Shown: one piece after another, positions 1-8,961 of the stretch | Layout of the letters: every line of letters begins with the position of its first letter | How positions within the stretch are numbered: position 1 is the stretch's first letter | Assembly: GCA_902463875.1 (NCBI GenBank) | Contig: CABQHR010000020.1 | Location: forward strand, 1-17,283 | Direction of reading: 5' to 3' | Source of the DNA: an uncultured Collinsella sp. | Lineage (GTDB): Bacteria > Actinomycetota > Coriobacteriia > Coriobacteriales > Coriobacteriaceae | DNA length: 17,283 nucleotides | Notes under the pieces: generated by a model | Databases searched by the model: none | Told to the model about the DNA's origin: nothing | Seen by the model: the letters and a program-made list of their open reading frames with translations, nothing else | Program-made: the position numbers and the translations under genes

Positions 1-649
1 TGGCAAAGACGGCGCGGATGATGGCGAGCGCCACGTCGTGCGGGCCGACGCCGGGGCGCGGGGCACCCGTGAGGTAGATGGCAACGACGCCGGGATAGGC
101 GACATCGTAGGTGTCGCGCAGCAACTGCTTGGCCAGCTCGCCGCCGCCCTCACCCACGGCCATGGTGCCTAGGGCGCCGTAGCGGGTGTGCGAGTCGGAA
201 CCCAAGATCATCTTGCCGCAACCGGCAAAGTTCTCGCGCATAAAGGAGTGGATGACGGCGATGTGCGGCGGGACGAAGATGCCGCCGTACTTCTTGGCCG
301 CAGAGAGGCCAAAGACGTGGTCGTCCTCGTTGATGGTGCCGCCCACGGCGCACAGCGAATTATGGCAGTTGGTGAGCACGTAGGGCAGCGGGAACTGCTC
401 CATGCCCGAGGCGCGCGCCGTCTGGATGATGCCGACAAAGGTGATGTCGTGGCTCGCCATGGCGTCGAAGCGAATCTTGAGTGCCTCGGGGTCGCCGGAC
501 GTATTGTGTGCTTGGAGGATCGAATACGCGATGGTTCCGCGCTTGGCATCCTCGGGCGTCTTCGTAATGCCGCGCTCAGCAGCCTCGGCCGCAGGCACGA
601 CCTCGCTGCCGCCGCGCAGGTAGATGCCGTCCTCGTACAGCTTGACCAT
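1..649 (-). CDS. Aconitase-superfamily hydratase, N-terminal part (runs off left edge)
   Basis: Reading leftward from an ATG at 649-647, the frame stays open to the window edge for 216 codons, so only the N-terminal part is present. The start is preceded by GGGAG about six bases upstream. The protein carries aconitase-family landmarks: NTSGDP near residue 60, [14 protein letters not shown] near 105-120, and [13 protein letters not shown] with AVGEGGGE near 155-175, where DSHT matches the conserved aconitase active-site segment. Members of this superfamily use a [4Fe-4S] cluster to hydrate or dehydrate hydroxy-acids. This subgroup is common in anaerobic Firmicutes and Coriobacteriia and is usually annotated only as 'hydratase', so the substrate is unknown. 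It points away from the rest of the window with 274 bp of non-coding DNA behind it, and is probably its own transcription unit. The family call is firm; citrate as substrate would be a guess. Confidence 0.85.
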   Translation of the reverse strand, partial: MVKLYEDGIYLRGGSEVVPAAEAAERGITKTPEDAKRGTIAYSILQAHNTSGDPEALKIRFDAMASHDITFVGIIQTARASGMEQFPLPYVLTNCHNSLCAVGGTINEDDHVFGLSAAKKYGGIFVPPHIAVIHSFMRENFAGCGKMILGSDSHTRYGALGTMAVGEGGGELAKQLLRDTYDVAYPGVVAIYLTGAPRPGVGPHDVALAIIRAVFA

Positions 650-923
650 ACTGTCTCCCACTCTGCCCAAAAGATTTGGGCGCATAGCATACATTCGTTC
701 AATATCGTGCCATAGAACGGTTGCGAGCGGGTTACGAATCTGCGCGTTCACTTTATCTCAGTAAAGCAAAGGACGAGCCCGGTGTGGGGCCGGCAGATTT
801 GGCGCAAGAGTGTCCCTTTCGACTAGTCATTTAAGAACGTCCCCAATGACTACCGCATCCGGAGCAAGGCAACGCCGCAGGTAGAGGACGGACAGCGAGC
901 GACGTCCGGTAGAACGGCGGAAC
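650..923. other. Intergenic region between hydratase gene and hspR
   Basis: This 274-bp stretch has no convincing gene. It holds the hydratase leader, including a small perfect hairpin GCCCAAA-AGA-TTTGGGC at 665-681, and the TAGTCATT dyad described separately. No clear intrinsic terminator with a T-run follows hspR, and no strong -35/-10 pair could be assigned for the hydratase gene. Confidence 0.5.
824..852. repeat. Inverted repeat TAGTCATT-N13-AATGACTA (REP-like)
   Basis: A perfect 8-bp inverted repeat has arms at 824-831 and 845-852 around a 13-base loop containing GAACGTCCCC. A TGTCCCTTT motif lies just outside at 811-819, so GGGAC-type motifs flank and fill it. It sits downstream of the hspR stop, where a terminator or REP-like element would be expected. 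The GGGAC/GTCCC theme recurs at 8962-8974 and 14344-14424. The palindrome is seen directly; membership in a repeat family is inferred. Confidence 0.6.
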
Positions 924-1340
924 CTAGAGATCTCCGCCGGCGCCCAGTAGCTTGCGCATGACTTGCTCGGGGTTAACCGAGCCATCGCGCGGGGCCAGGG
1001 CGGTGATCTTCTTCTGCATCTTGTACTCGTGCAGCTCATCCTCGAGCTGGCGCACGCGAGCGCGGAGCTTCTCGTTCTCGCGCTCGCGCTCCTCGGCACG
1101 CTCCTTCATATCAAGAATGCGCACCACGCCGGCAAGGTTGATACCCTCGTCAGTCAGCTGGTTGATGAGCTCCAGACGCTCAATATCGGCACGCGAATAC
1201 AGGCGTGTGTTACCGCCCGAGCGCTGGGGGTTCACCAGGCCCTTAGACTCGTAGACGCGCAGAGTCTGCGGATGCATGCCGGTCAGCTCGGCCGCCACGC
1301 TGATCATGTACAGCGGTTTGTTCCTATTGTCCTCGGCCAT
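924..1340 (-). CDS. hspR: HspR, MerR-family heat-shock repressor
   Basis: This 138-residue protein has an N-terminal MerR-type winged helix: residues 11-31 form the helix-turn-helix (YMISVAAELTGMHPQTLRVYE) and the wing follows, with RSGGNTRLYS at 40-49. A charged coiled coil rich in Glu and Arg spans about 75-112, and the C-terminal tail is short. There is no ligand-binding domain, as expected for HspR. HspR of Actinobacteria represses the dnaK operon by binding HAIR inverted repeats, with DnaK acting as co-repressor. It is the last gene of dnaK-grpE-dnaJ-hspR, 72 bp after dnaJ, which is the standard autoregulated arrangement. The ATG at 1340-1338 is preceded by a purine-rich AAAGGGG, rather distant, and a closer AGG. 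Confidence 0.93.
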   Translation of the reverse strand: MAEDNRNKPLYMISVAAELTGMHPQTLRVYESKGLVNPQRSGGNTRLYSRADIERLELINQLTDEGINLAGVVRILDMKERAEERERENEKLRARVRQLEDELHEYKMQKKITALAPRDGSVNPEQVMRKLLGAGGDL

Positions 1341-1412
1341 GCTACCTGACCCCTTTCCGTCTCGTTATCGTCCATCATAAGCCCGCGGGCGCGGGCGCGC
1401 GCCGCGACCGCC

Positions 1413-2378
1413 CTAGTACGTCGCCTTGTAACGGTTGACCTTCTCGCGATAGTCGCGCGTGTCGGCCTCGCGCAGCTTGGTCATGGCATCGCGCTCGTCA
1501 TCGGATAGGTTCGTGGGGACCTGCACCTTGATCTCGACGAGCAGCGCGCCCGTACGGCCACGGTGCTTAACGTCGGGCGCTCCCATCTCCTTAAAGCGGA
1601 ACTTCTTGCCCGTCTGGGTACCCGCGGGCACTTTCAAACGGACCGTCGCACCGCCGGGTGTGGGCACGTCCACCGTGCAGCCGAGCGCCGCCTCGTAGAC
1701 CGAGACCGGTACCTCCATGGTCACGTCGGCGCCTTTGCGCTTGAACAGCGGGTGCTCCTCCACATGCGTGGTCACGACCAGGTCGCCGCGCTCGCCACCC
1801 GCAACGCCATACTCGCCGCGACGCTTGTAGCGTAGCTTGCCGCCATCGACCGCGCCCGCGGGCACCGAGACCGTGATGGTCTGCTGCTCGCCTGTCGAGG
1901 GAATGCGATAGGTGACCTTGTGCGTCACGCCGCGAAACGCGTCCTCGGCCGTCACATCGACGGTCAGCGATAGGTCGCCGCCCTTGCGAGCGCGGCTGCG
2001 ACCCGCGCCGGCACCGGCAGCGCCCGCAGCCCCGGCAAAGCCCGAGCCCCAATCGCTACCCCAGGCGCCATTGCCGCTGAAGATGCTGTCGAAGATATCG
2101 CCCCAGCCGCTGGCGCCCGCGCCGGCACCGTAGCCGCCGCCATACGCGCCGCCCGCGCCCGGCATGCCGCCGAACATGAGCATCTGGTCGTACTCTTTGC
2201 GCTTCTTCTCGTCCGAAAGCGTCTCGTAGGCCTCGCTGATCTCCTTAAACTTGGCCTCGTCGCCGCCGGCATCGGGGTGATATTTTTGCGCGAGCTTGCG
2301 AAACGCGCTCTTGATCTCTTTGTCGGAGGCGCTCTTGGATACGCCCAGGATGTCATAGAAGGTTTTGCCTGCAGCCAT
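1413..2378 (-). CDS. dnaJ: DnaJ-family co-chaperone lacking the zinc-finger domain (CbpA-like)
   Basis: This 321-residue Hsp40 stimulates DnaK ATPase and delivers substrates. The J domain covers residues 5-67 with the essential HPD at 34-36. A Gly/Ala-rich linker spans about 69-130 and contains GDIFDSIF at 93-100, like the DIF segment of other J proteins. The C-terminal substrate-binding beta domains follow from about 134. The CXXCXGXG repeats of a full DnaJ are absent: the whole protein has a single Cys (GCTVD near 234). It is therefore a class II, CbpA-like J protein placed where Actinobacteria usually keep a zinc-finger DnaJ. The start chosen is the ATG at 2378-2376 behind GGAGAGGAG. An in-frame extension to 2411 lacks a comparable site. 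It lies between grpE and hspR, with a terminator-like hairpin upstream. Confidence 0.92.
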   Translation of the reverse strand: MAAGKTFYDILGVSKSASDKEIKSAFRKLAQKYHPDAGGDEAKFKEISEAYETLSDEKKRKEYDQMLMFGGMPGAGGAYGGGYGAGAGASGWGDIFDSIFSGNGAWGSDWGSGFAGAAGAAGAGAGRSRARKGGDLSLTVDVTAEDAFRGVTHKVTYRIPSTGEQQTITVSVPAGAVDGGKLRYKRRGEYGVAGGERGDLVVTTHVEEHPLFKRKGADVTMEVPVSVYEAALGCTVDVPTPGGATVRLKVPAGTQTGKKFRFKEMGAPDVKHRGRTGALLVEIKVQVPTNLSDDERDAMTKLREADTRDYREKVNRYKATY

Positions 2379-2451
2379 CGTAGCTCCTCTCCTGTTACGT
2401 CCGCCGCCCATGCAGACGACGGCTCATGTTTTCATATGGCACTAGGCCAGA

Positions 2452-2481
2452 AAGGGCCCCGGGTGTTGCCCCGGGGCCCTT
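2452..2481 (-). terminator. Terminator-like hairpin between grpE and dnaJ
   Basis: The arms AAGGGCCCCGGG (2452-2463) and CCCGGGGCCCTT (2470-2481) are perfectly complementary over 12 bp around a 6-base loop. They begin six bases after the grpE stop codon. Read on the minus strand, the stem is followed by only a short T-rich tail (TTTCT). It may be a leaky intrinsic terminator or an mRNA processing or stability hairpin that sets the dnaK-grpE to dnaJ-hspR ratio. Confidence 0.7.
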
Positions 2482-2486
2482 CTCAA

Positions 2487-3329
2487 TTACTCCTCGGTGC
2501 TCTCGGCCGTATCGGCCGCAGCATCCTCGGGCGCCGCTTCGGGCTCCGGTGCGGGGCGCTTCTCGCCACCGTAGGTCACCGTCACCATCGCGGAACGCAG
2601 GATGCGGTCCGCCATGCGGTAGCCCTTCTGGTACACATCGTTGACGGTCTCGTCGTACTGCGATGCGTCCTCGACGCGACCCACAGCCTGATGCTCGAGC
2701 GGATCGAACGCCTCGCCCTTGGGGTCGATGGGCTCAACGCCCTCGTGCGCAAACACATCAAGCAGCTTGGCATGCACCGCATCGACGCCATCGACGAACT
2801 GCTTAAAGTCGTCGGAAAGCTCCTGGCTGCGGGCATGGTCGATCGCGCGCTCGATATCGTCGATCACCGGCAACAGCGCGGTGACAAGCTTCTCGGTCGC
2901 GCGGTCGCGCTCGGCGATGCGCTCGTTGGCGGTGCGGCGACGGAAGTTCTCCCAGTCGGCCTGCAGACGGGCGGTGCGCTCGGTGGCGTCCTTCGCCTTG
3001 TCCTCGGCAACCTTCTGAGCCTCTGCCGCAGCCTCGAGCTCGCTGCGCACGTCGGCAAGTTCCTTTTGGGCCTGCTCGAACTTGAGCTTAAAGTCGTTGT
3101 CGGCGGCTTCCTCACCGGCGCGGATAGCGGCTTCCACCATCTCGTCCTCGGTCATCGTCGCCTCCTTGTTGGAATCCTCTACCTGGTTCTCGGCAGCCTC
3201 GGCAGCCGCGGCCTCGTTGGCCTCGGTATCGTCGACGGCCTCTACGGGAATCTTCACGTCCTTCTCCTCAGAGTCAACGGGGGCGGCGCCAGCGGCGGCC
3301 GCCTCCGTGCGAGCTTTACGGGCGGACAT
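2487..3329 (-). CDS. grpE: GrpE, nucleotide exchange factor of DnaK
   Basis: GrpE releases ADP from DnaK. The long frame gives 280 residues, with a coiled coil at about 80-130, the GrpE core (ADWENFRRRT near 125, LLPVIDDIERAI near 153) and the family signature QKGYRMADRILRSAM near 234-248. The C-terminus is acidic and Ala/Pro/Glu-rich. The first 58 residues form an acidic, Ala-rich low-complexity extension, making this form longer than the roughly 200 residues usual for GrpE. The outer ATG (3329-3327) lies two bases after the dnaK stop, with GAGGAC as a modest ribosome-binding site. An internal ATG at codon 59 (3155-3153) has a near-perfect AAGGAGG five bases upstream and would give 222 residues, so the main start is uncertain. 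Function is certain. Confidence 0.95.
   Translation of the reverse strand: MSARKARTEAAAAGAAPVDSEEKDVKIPVEAVDDTEANEAAAAEAAENQVEDSNKEATMTEDEMVEAAIRAGEEAADNDFKLKFEQAQKELADVRSELEAAAEAQKVAEDKAKDATERTARLQADWENFRRRTANERIAERDRATEKLVTALLPVIDDIERAIDHARSQELSDDFKQFVDGVDAVHAKLLDVFAHEGVEPIDPKGEAFDPLEHQAVGRVEDASQYDETVNDVYQKGYRMADRILRSAMVTVTYGGEKRPAPEPEAAPEDAAADTAESTEE
3153..3167 (-). promoter_or_regulatory. Strong internal ribosome-binding site and ATG inside grpE
   Basis: On the minus strand, AAGGAGG (3167-3161), five bases, then ATG (3155-3153) occur in the grpE frame at codon 59. This site is much stronger than the one at the outer grpE start, and it yields a protein of ordinary GrpE length. It may be the true start or a second start. 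Confidence 0.6.
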
Positions 3330-3331
3330 GA

Positions 3332-5224
<1,893 letters not shown>

Positions 5225-5364
5225 TAGAAATTCCCTCTCTCTTGTGCGTTCGCGCCACCTCGACGGTCTGTCGCGCGGCGCTTCGGCTTGTCTTTCAGGA
5301 TGTAGTGTATCCCCTTATGGGCCGGAATATACAAAATCTAAGTCAATTCATATAAGATTTCTTG

Positions 5365-5423
5365 TTGCTGAGAGTTTAGGTTCTCAAATACGCAGGTAGA
5401 TGCGCTGATTGAGTTCTCAGCAA
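5365..5423. promoter_or_regulatory. Nested dyad upstream of dnaK, candidate HspR operator
   Basis: TTGCTGAGA (5365-5373) and its exact complement TCTCAGCAA (5415-5423) enclose further inverted half-sites: TTCTCAAAT at 5381-5389 and ATTGAGT at 5408-5414. TGAGA-N8-TCTCA also occurs at 5369-5386. The HAIR operator of HspR is known as CTTGAGT-N7-ACTCAAG. These TTGAG/CTCA half-sites resemble it but none is a full match. The position 140-200 bp upstream of the dnaK start suits an operator. The repeats are observed; HspR binding is inferred. Confidence 0.4.
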
Positions 5424-5517
5424 ATCTATTGAGATCTATGTAGAGATGGCTAAGGTTTGCATCCGGGAGTGCCTGGGGCTGCCTTATGGAAAGCTCGTCC
5501 CGGTTTGAGCGTGGATT

Positions 5518-5565
5518 CCGGGTCGCAATTTCCATCTGAAGGCCCAACCGGAAACCGCGACCCGG
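5518..5565. repeat. Large imperfect hairpin (CCGGGTCGC / GCGACCCGG)
   Basis: CCGGGTCGC (5518-5526) pairs with GCGACCCGG (5557-5565). A second inner stem, TTTCC (5529-5533) with GGAAA (5550-5554), follows after a 2x2 internal mismatch, leaving a 16-base loop. On the plus strand the stem is followed by TTTTC, like a terminator, but no plus-strand gene lies upstream. It could be a mobile repeat, a structured RNA or a boundary terminator. Confidence 0.6.
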
Positions 5566-5730
5566 TTTTCGGCTAAATAACGGGATGCCCTTTCCGCAGG
5601 CGCGCGCAATAGCTCAATATTTCAAGTCACCTTTAGCTAACATTTGCGCAGCTCAACGGCCCCACCTGCGCGTTTTTTAGTAAACCTTGGCATACTCGGC
5701 GAACGGTATGAAGATGCCGGCCAGAGGGTA

Positions 5731-5758
5731 TTGCAAACGGTCGCTCCCGTGGTATGTT
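5731..5758 (+). promoter_or_regulatory. Candidate promoter of the ferredoxin gene
   Basis: TTGCAA (5731-5736) and TATGTT (5753-5758) are separated by 16 bp, and a TG one base before the -10 gives an extended -10. The position about 60 bp upstream of the ferredoxin start is suitable. Confidence 0.5.
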
Positions 5759-5819
5759 TTTGCCCGAATCAAACCGGCGCGCATCGCCTGTAGCGTCGGT
5801 CAACAGAGAGGAAACTACC

Positions 5820-6005
5820 ATGGCTCATCCCGTAATTGATGCCGACGAGTGCATCGCTTGTGGCGTTTGCGTCGACTCCTGCCCCGCTGGCGTTCTGGAG
5901 CTCCAGGACGTCGCTACCGTCGCCGACGAGGATTCCTGCGTCGCCTGTGGCGCTTGCCAGGACGCTTGCCCCGCTGGCGCGATCACCGAGATCGTCGAGG
6001 AGTAA
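5820..6005 (+). CDS. 2[4Fe-4S] ferredoxin
   Basis: This 61-residue clostridial-type ferredoxin is a soluble low-potential electron carrier for anaerobic redox enzymes. Two Cx2Cx2CxxxCP motifs are complete: C11, C14, C17, C21 followed by P22, and C40, C43, C46, C50 followed by P51. The halves are internally duplicated (ECIACGVCVDSCPAG and SCVACGACQDACPAG), and the rest is acidic. The ATG at 5820 is chosen because GAGAGGAAA lies just upstream; an in-frame upstream ATG at 5754 lies within the presumed -10 region and adds non-ferredoxin sequence. The gene is monocistronic between its own promoter and a strong terminator. Its redox partner cannot be told from context, although the hydrogenase-maturation genes in the same window show that hydrogen metabolism is present. 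Confidence 0.96.
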   Translation: MAHPVIDADECIACGVCVDSCPAGVLELQDVATVADEDSCVACGACQDACPAGAITEIVEE

Positions 6006-6045
6006 CAACTCCCCCACTTGCACACTCAAAAGTACACCGTGCACA

Positions 6046-6083
6046 AAAAGGAGGCCTCCGCATCGCCGCGGAGGCCTCCTTTT
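6046..6083. terminator. Strong bidirectional intrinsic terminator
   Basis: AAAAGGAGGCCTCCGC (6046-6061) pairs perfectly over 16 bp with GCGGAGGCCTCCTTTT (6068-6083) around a 6-base loop. A-runs and T-runs on both sides allow termination on either strand. It sits between the ferredoxin stop (6005) and the end of niaR (6148), so it can end both convergent transcripts. Confidence 0.9.
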
Positions 6084-6147
6084 GTTTGTGAGGATAACTA
6101 ATATGGCACCGCCGCAGATTGCCGCTTAGGGACGTTTGCAGCGTCGG

Positions 6148-6693
6148 CTACGACAGATCGTCCTCGTAGGGCATCAGGTCTGCCAAATAGCCTTTCTCCT
6201 TGAGCATCGCCTCGATCTCGTCGAGGGTCTGTTCGTCCTCCGCCGCAATGCGATGGAAGTGATAGCCGCTGGTCACCGTCAGCAGCGGGAAGCTCTTGCC
6301 GCTCTCGATATCGCGCAGATAGCGCTCGACATCGCGGCGGTTGCGGATGTCCAGGTCGGCCGTGATCTTGCCGTACACACGATGGTTGACGATCACGTTG
6401 AGCACGGCGCCACCCGCGTCGACGATACTCGTAAGCTCGTCGCCCGCCTGCTCCACGCTGTGGCGCACCTTAACAAGACGCGTGGGCACGGCGGGGCTAC
6501 TCGCGGCTTCCTGCAGCACGTAGCCGCGGTTGGTCGCCACGATATCGTGCCCATCGGCACGCAACAGGGCAATATCCTGAACCACGACCTGACGGCTCAC
6601 GCCAACCTCGCGGGCAAGCGCGCTGCCCGAAACGGGCTCCTTGGCTCCTTCGAGCACGCCCATGATGGCACGGCGACGCTCGCGGGCGTTCAT
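6148..6693 (-). CDS. niaR: NiaR (YrxA), niacin-responsive repressor of NAD synthesis
   Basis: This 181-residue regulator has an N-terminal helix-turn-helix of the HTH_11 type at about 5-60 (REVGVSRQVVVQDIALLR) and a C-terminal 3H domain from about 70. The ligands I recall for the metal site of the Thermotoga homologue correspond to H78, E86, H145 and H147, all present, and the conserved NHRVYG segment is at 103-108. NiaR proteins bind nicotinic acid and repress NAD synthesis and niacin uptake genes. Its ATG overlaps the nadC stop by one base (TAATG), so it is the last gene of nadA-nadB-nadC-niaR and probably represses its own operon. A palindrome at the nadA promoter with a NiaR-like core supports this. 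A terminator lies 65 bp beyond its stop. Confidence 0.93.
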   Translation of the reverse strand: MNARERRRAIMGVLEGAKEPVSGSALAREVGVSRQVVVQDIALLRADGHDIVATNRGYVLQEAASSPAVPTRLVKVRHSVEQAGDELTSIVDAGGAVLNVIVNHRVYGKITADLDIRNRRDVERYLRDIESGKSFPLLTVTSGYHFHRIAAEDEQTLDEIEAMLKEKGYLADLMPYEDDLS

Positions 6694-7553
6694 TATTTAC
6701 CGTCCAGCAGACGCAGGTGCTTAAGCGAGAGGTCGAGGATCGGCGCAGAGTGCGTCAGGGCGCCCGAGCTAATGTAGTCGACGCCCAGATCAGCCAGGGC
6801 GCGAATGTTGTCGGCGTCCACATTGCCCGAACACTCGGTCTTGGCGCGACCGGCGATAAGCTCGATGGCGGCGGCCATGTCGTCATGGGTCATGTTGTCG
6901 AACATGATAATGTCGGCACCGGCCTCCACGGCTTCGCGTACCATGTCCAGGTTCTCGCACTCAATCTCGACCGTCGTGGTAAACGACGCGTGGGCGCGCG
7001 CCATCTCGATCGCGCGCGTCACGCCACCGGCGGCATCGATGTGGTTGTCCTTGAGCATGACGGCCGTCGACAGGTTGTAGCGGTGGTTGCTGCCGCCGCC
7101 GATCTCGACCGCGACCTTCTCGAAGACGCGCATGCCCGGCGTGGTCTTGCGTGTGTCGACGAGCACGGTCTTGGTACCCTCGAGCGCCGCTGCCATTCTG
7201 TGCGTATAGGTAGCGATACCGCTCATGCGCTGCAGGTAGTTAAGCGCCACGCGCTCGCCCGAAAGCAGCACGCGCGCATCGCCGCGCACCTGGCCCACGT
7301 GGTCGCCGGCGTGCACCTCGTCACCGTCGGCAACATCAAACAGCACCGAGCTCTGCGGATCCAGCAGCTCAAAGGTGCGAGCGAACACGTCCAGACCGGC
7401 GATGATGCCATCGGCCTTGGCGATGAGCTCCACCGTGGCGGGGCGCGCCGTGGGGCACACGCTCGCCGTGCTCACGTCCTCAAACGTAATGTCCTCGCGC
7501 AGGGCCTGCAGAATCAGATCATCGACGACGAGCTTCATGGTAATGGGATTCAT
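6693..7553 (-). CDS. nadC: Nicotinate-nucleotide pyrophosphorylase (quinolinate phosphoribosyltransferase)
   Basis: NadC converts quinolinate and PRPP to nicotinate mononucleotide, CO2 and pyrophosphate in the cytoplasm. The 286-residue protein shows the family pattern: an N-terminal alpha/beta sandwich, then LNYLQRMSGIAT near 104-115, DTRKTTPG at 133-140, GGGSNHRYNL at 152-161, LKDNH at 167-171, and a C-terminal barrel with VEIECEN, FDN and ISSGALTHS segments. Length and motifs are standard. The ATG at 7553-7551 follows the nadB stop by three bases, and GGAGGAG within the end of nadB serves as ribosome-binding site, so the genes are translationally coupled. A second in-frame ATG five codons in is less well placed. 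Confidence 0.97.
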   Translation of the reverse strand: MNPITMKLVVDDLILQALREDITFEDVSTASVCPTARPATVELIAKADGIIAGLDVFARTFELLDPQSSVLFDVADGDEVHAGDHVGQVRGDARVLLSGERVALNYLQRMSGIATYTHRMAAALEGTKTVLVDTRKTTPGMRVFEKVAVEIGGGSNHRYNLSTAVMLKDNHIDAAGGVTRAIEMARAHASFTTTVEIECENLDMVREAVEAGADIIMFDNMTHDDMAAAIELIAGRAKTECSGNVDADNIRALADLGVDYISSGALTHSAPILDLSLKHLRLLDGK

Positions 7554-7556
7554 GGT

Positions 7557-8933
7557 CTACTCCTCCACGGCCTGCGTGCCGGCGGCACGGGCCAAATCAT
7601 CGATTGCCAGGGAGTCGGCGCTCAGGGCGCGATGACGCCCGTCGAGCGCGGGCTCGCCCGCCTGCTCCACGGCGAGCGACTCGCCGGTGCGCATGCACCA
7701 GGCGGCACGGCGGCCCCAAACCAGGGACTCGAGCAGGCTGTTGGAAGCCAGGCGATTCTTGCCGTGCACGCCGTTGCAGGCCGTCTCGCCGGCGGCGTAG
7801 AGCTCGGGCATCGAGGTGCGGCCGTCCTTGTCGACCCACACGCCGCCCATAAAGTAGTGCTGCGTAGGCGTAACGGGGATGGGCTCGTCCAAGATGTCGC
7901 GGCCGTCCTCCAAGCAGCGTGCGCGAATGTTGGCAAAGTGCCCGGTCACTACATCGCGCTCGACGGGGGCAAAGCTCAGCCACTCGTGCTCGGTACCGTC
8001 CTGCTTCATCTGCTCGCGAATAGCGGCGGCGACCACATCGCGCGGCTGCAACTCGTCGGTAAAGCGCTCACCGGCGGCGTTGAGCAAAATCGCGCCCTCG
8101 CCGCGGCAGCTCTCGCTGATCAGGAAGGTGCGGCCTGGCTGCGGCGAGAACAGTCCCGTGGGGTGGATCTGCACGTAGTCCAGGTGCTCCATCTTAATGC
8201 CATGCTCCTGAGCGATGTAGCAGGCATCGCCCGTGAGCTGTGGATAGTTGGTCGAGTGGTCGTATACGCCGCCGATGCCGCCCGTTGCCCACAGCGTGTG
8301 ACGGGCATGGATCTTAAACGGCTCGCCGGCATGCGCGCCCTCGGCGGCATTTACCAGCTCGTCGGCGGGACGAACCGAGTTGTCCTCGTCCACGGGAACG
8401 GCGACGACGCCGGTGCACACCGTGGTACCATCGCGCTCGGCGGTCAGGATGTCGGTCATGGCCACGTGTTCCAGAATCTGCACGTTATCCAGTTTGCGAA
8501 CGGCTTGGAGCAGCTTGGTCGTGATCTCCTTGCCCGTAATGTCGGCATGGAAGGCAATGCGGGGGCGGCTGTGCGCGCCCTCGCGGGTAAAGTCGAGGCT
8601 GCCGTCGGCCTTGCGCTCAAAGTCCACGCCCATGGCCAGCAGGTCGTTGATGACCGAGCGGCTCGAGCGAATCATGATGTCGACGCTCTCGCGGCGGTTC
8701 TCGTAGTGGCCGGCGTGCATGGTGTCCTCAAAGAAGGCATCGTAGTCCGAGCCCTCGGGCAGCACGCAAATGCCGCCCTGCGCGAGCATCGAATCGCACT
8801 CGTCGACAGCGCCCTTGGAGAGCATGATCACGCACATACTCGTCGGCAGGTTGAGAGCCGCATACAGGCCCGCTACGCCGCAGCCGGCAATAACGACGTC
8901 GCACTCCATATCGGGGTATTGCTTGGTTTCCAC
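7557..8933 (-). CDS. nadB: L-aspartate oxidase, short form
   Basis: NadB is a flavoprotein that oxidises L-aspartate to iminoaspartate, which NadA uses. The protein has the FAD-binding GCGVAG at 17-22, LAQGGI near 50, the substrate-site region SCRGEGAILL, TQHYFMGGVWVD, and the C-terminal ELYAAGETACNGVHGKNRLASNSLLE signature in parts. It is 458 residues, shorter than the roughly 530 of the Escherichia coli enzyme, because the C-terminal helical domain is reduced. In an anaerobe, fumarate is the likely electron acceptor (known of the family, inferred here). The start chosen is GTG at 8933-8931, because AAGGGAGAGG lies at ideal distance. An ATG at 8960 is in frame, but only the GGGAC palindrome precedes it. 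Confidence 0.95.
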   Translation of the reverse strand: METKQYPDMECDVVIAGCGVAGLYAALNLPTSMCVIMLSKGAVDECDSMLAQGGICVLPEGSDYDAFFEDTMHAGHYENRRESVDIMIRSSRSVINDLLAMGVDFERKADGSLDFTREGAHSRPRIAFHADITGKEITTKLLQAVRKLDNVQILEHVAMTDILTAERDGTTVCTGVVAVPVDEDNSVRPADELVNAAEGAHAGEPFKIHARHTLWATGGIGGVYDHSTNYPQLTGDACYIAQEHGIKMEHLDYVQIHPTGLFSPQPGRTFLISESCRGEGAILLNAAGERFTDELQPRDVVAAAIREQMKQDGTEHEWLSFAPVERDVVTGHFANIRARCLEDGRDILDEPIPVTPTQHYFMGGVWVDKDGRTSMPELYAAGETACNGVHGKNRLASNSLLESLVWGRRAAWCMRTGESLAVEQAGEPALDGRHRALSADSLAIDDLARAAGTQAVEE

Positions 8934-8961
8934 AGGAATCCTCTCCCTTGAATGTGACATA

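Larger units (their letters stand above)
5225..5819. other. Long intergenic region between dnaK and ferredoxin genes
   Basis: This 595-bp stretch separates divergent genes and is the only non-coding gap over 300 bp. The dnaK-proximal part (about 5320-5450) is more AT-rich than its surroundings and holds the leader and presumed promoter of dnaK. Candidates TATATT (5331-5326) and TTGACT (5346-5341) exist on the minus strand but are too close together to form one promoter. The nested dyad at 5365-5423, the hairpin at 5518-5565 and the ferredoxin promoter at 5731-5758 are listed separately. Short open frames here start at TTG or lack ribosome-binding sites, so I see no gene. Confidence 0.6.

Noticed and set aside
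5326..5346. TTGACT and TATATT as one dnaK promoter
   Set aside because: The two hexamers are only 9 bp apart on the minus strand, too close for sigma-70-type recognition.
5338..5547. A 69-codon minus-strand frame upstream of dnaK
   Set aside because: It starts at TTG without a clear ribosome-binding site and runs through both inverted repeats; better explained as non-coding.
6717..8951. A 744-codon open frame on the plus strand opposite niaR, nadC and nadB
   Set aside because: It is antisense to three unmistakable enzymes or regulators, is low-complexity Gly/Ala/Val/His-rich and shows no domain. Long mirror frames are expected in GC-rich coding DNA.
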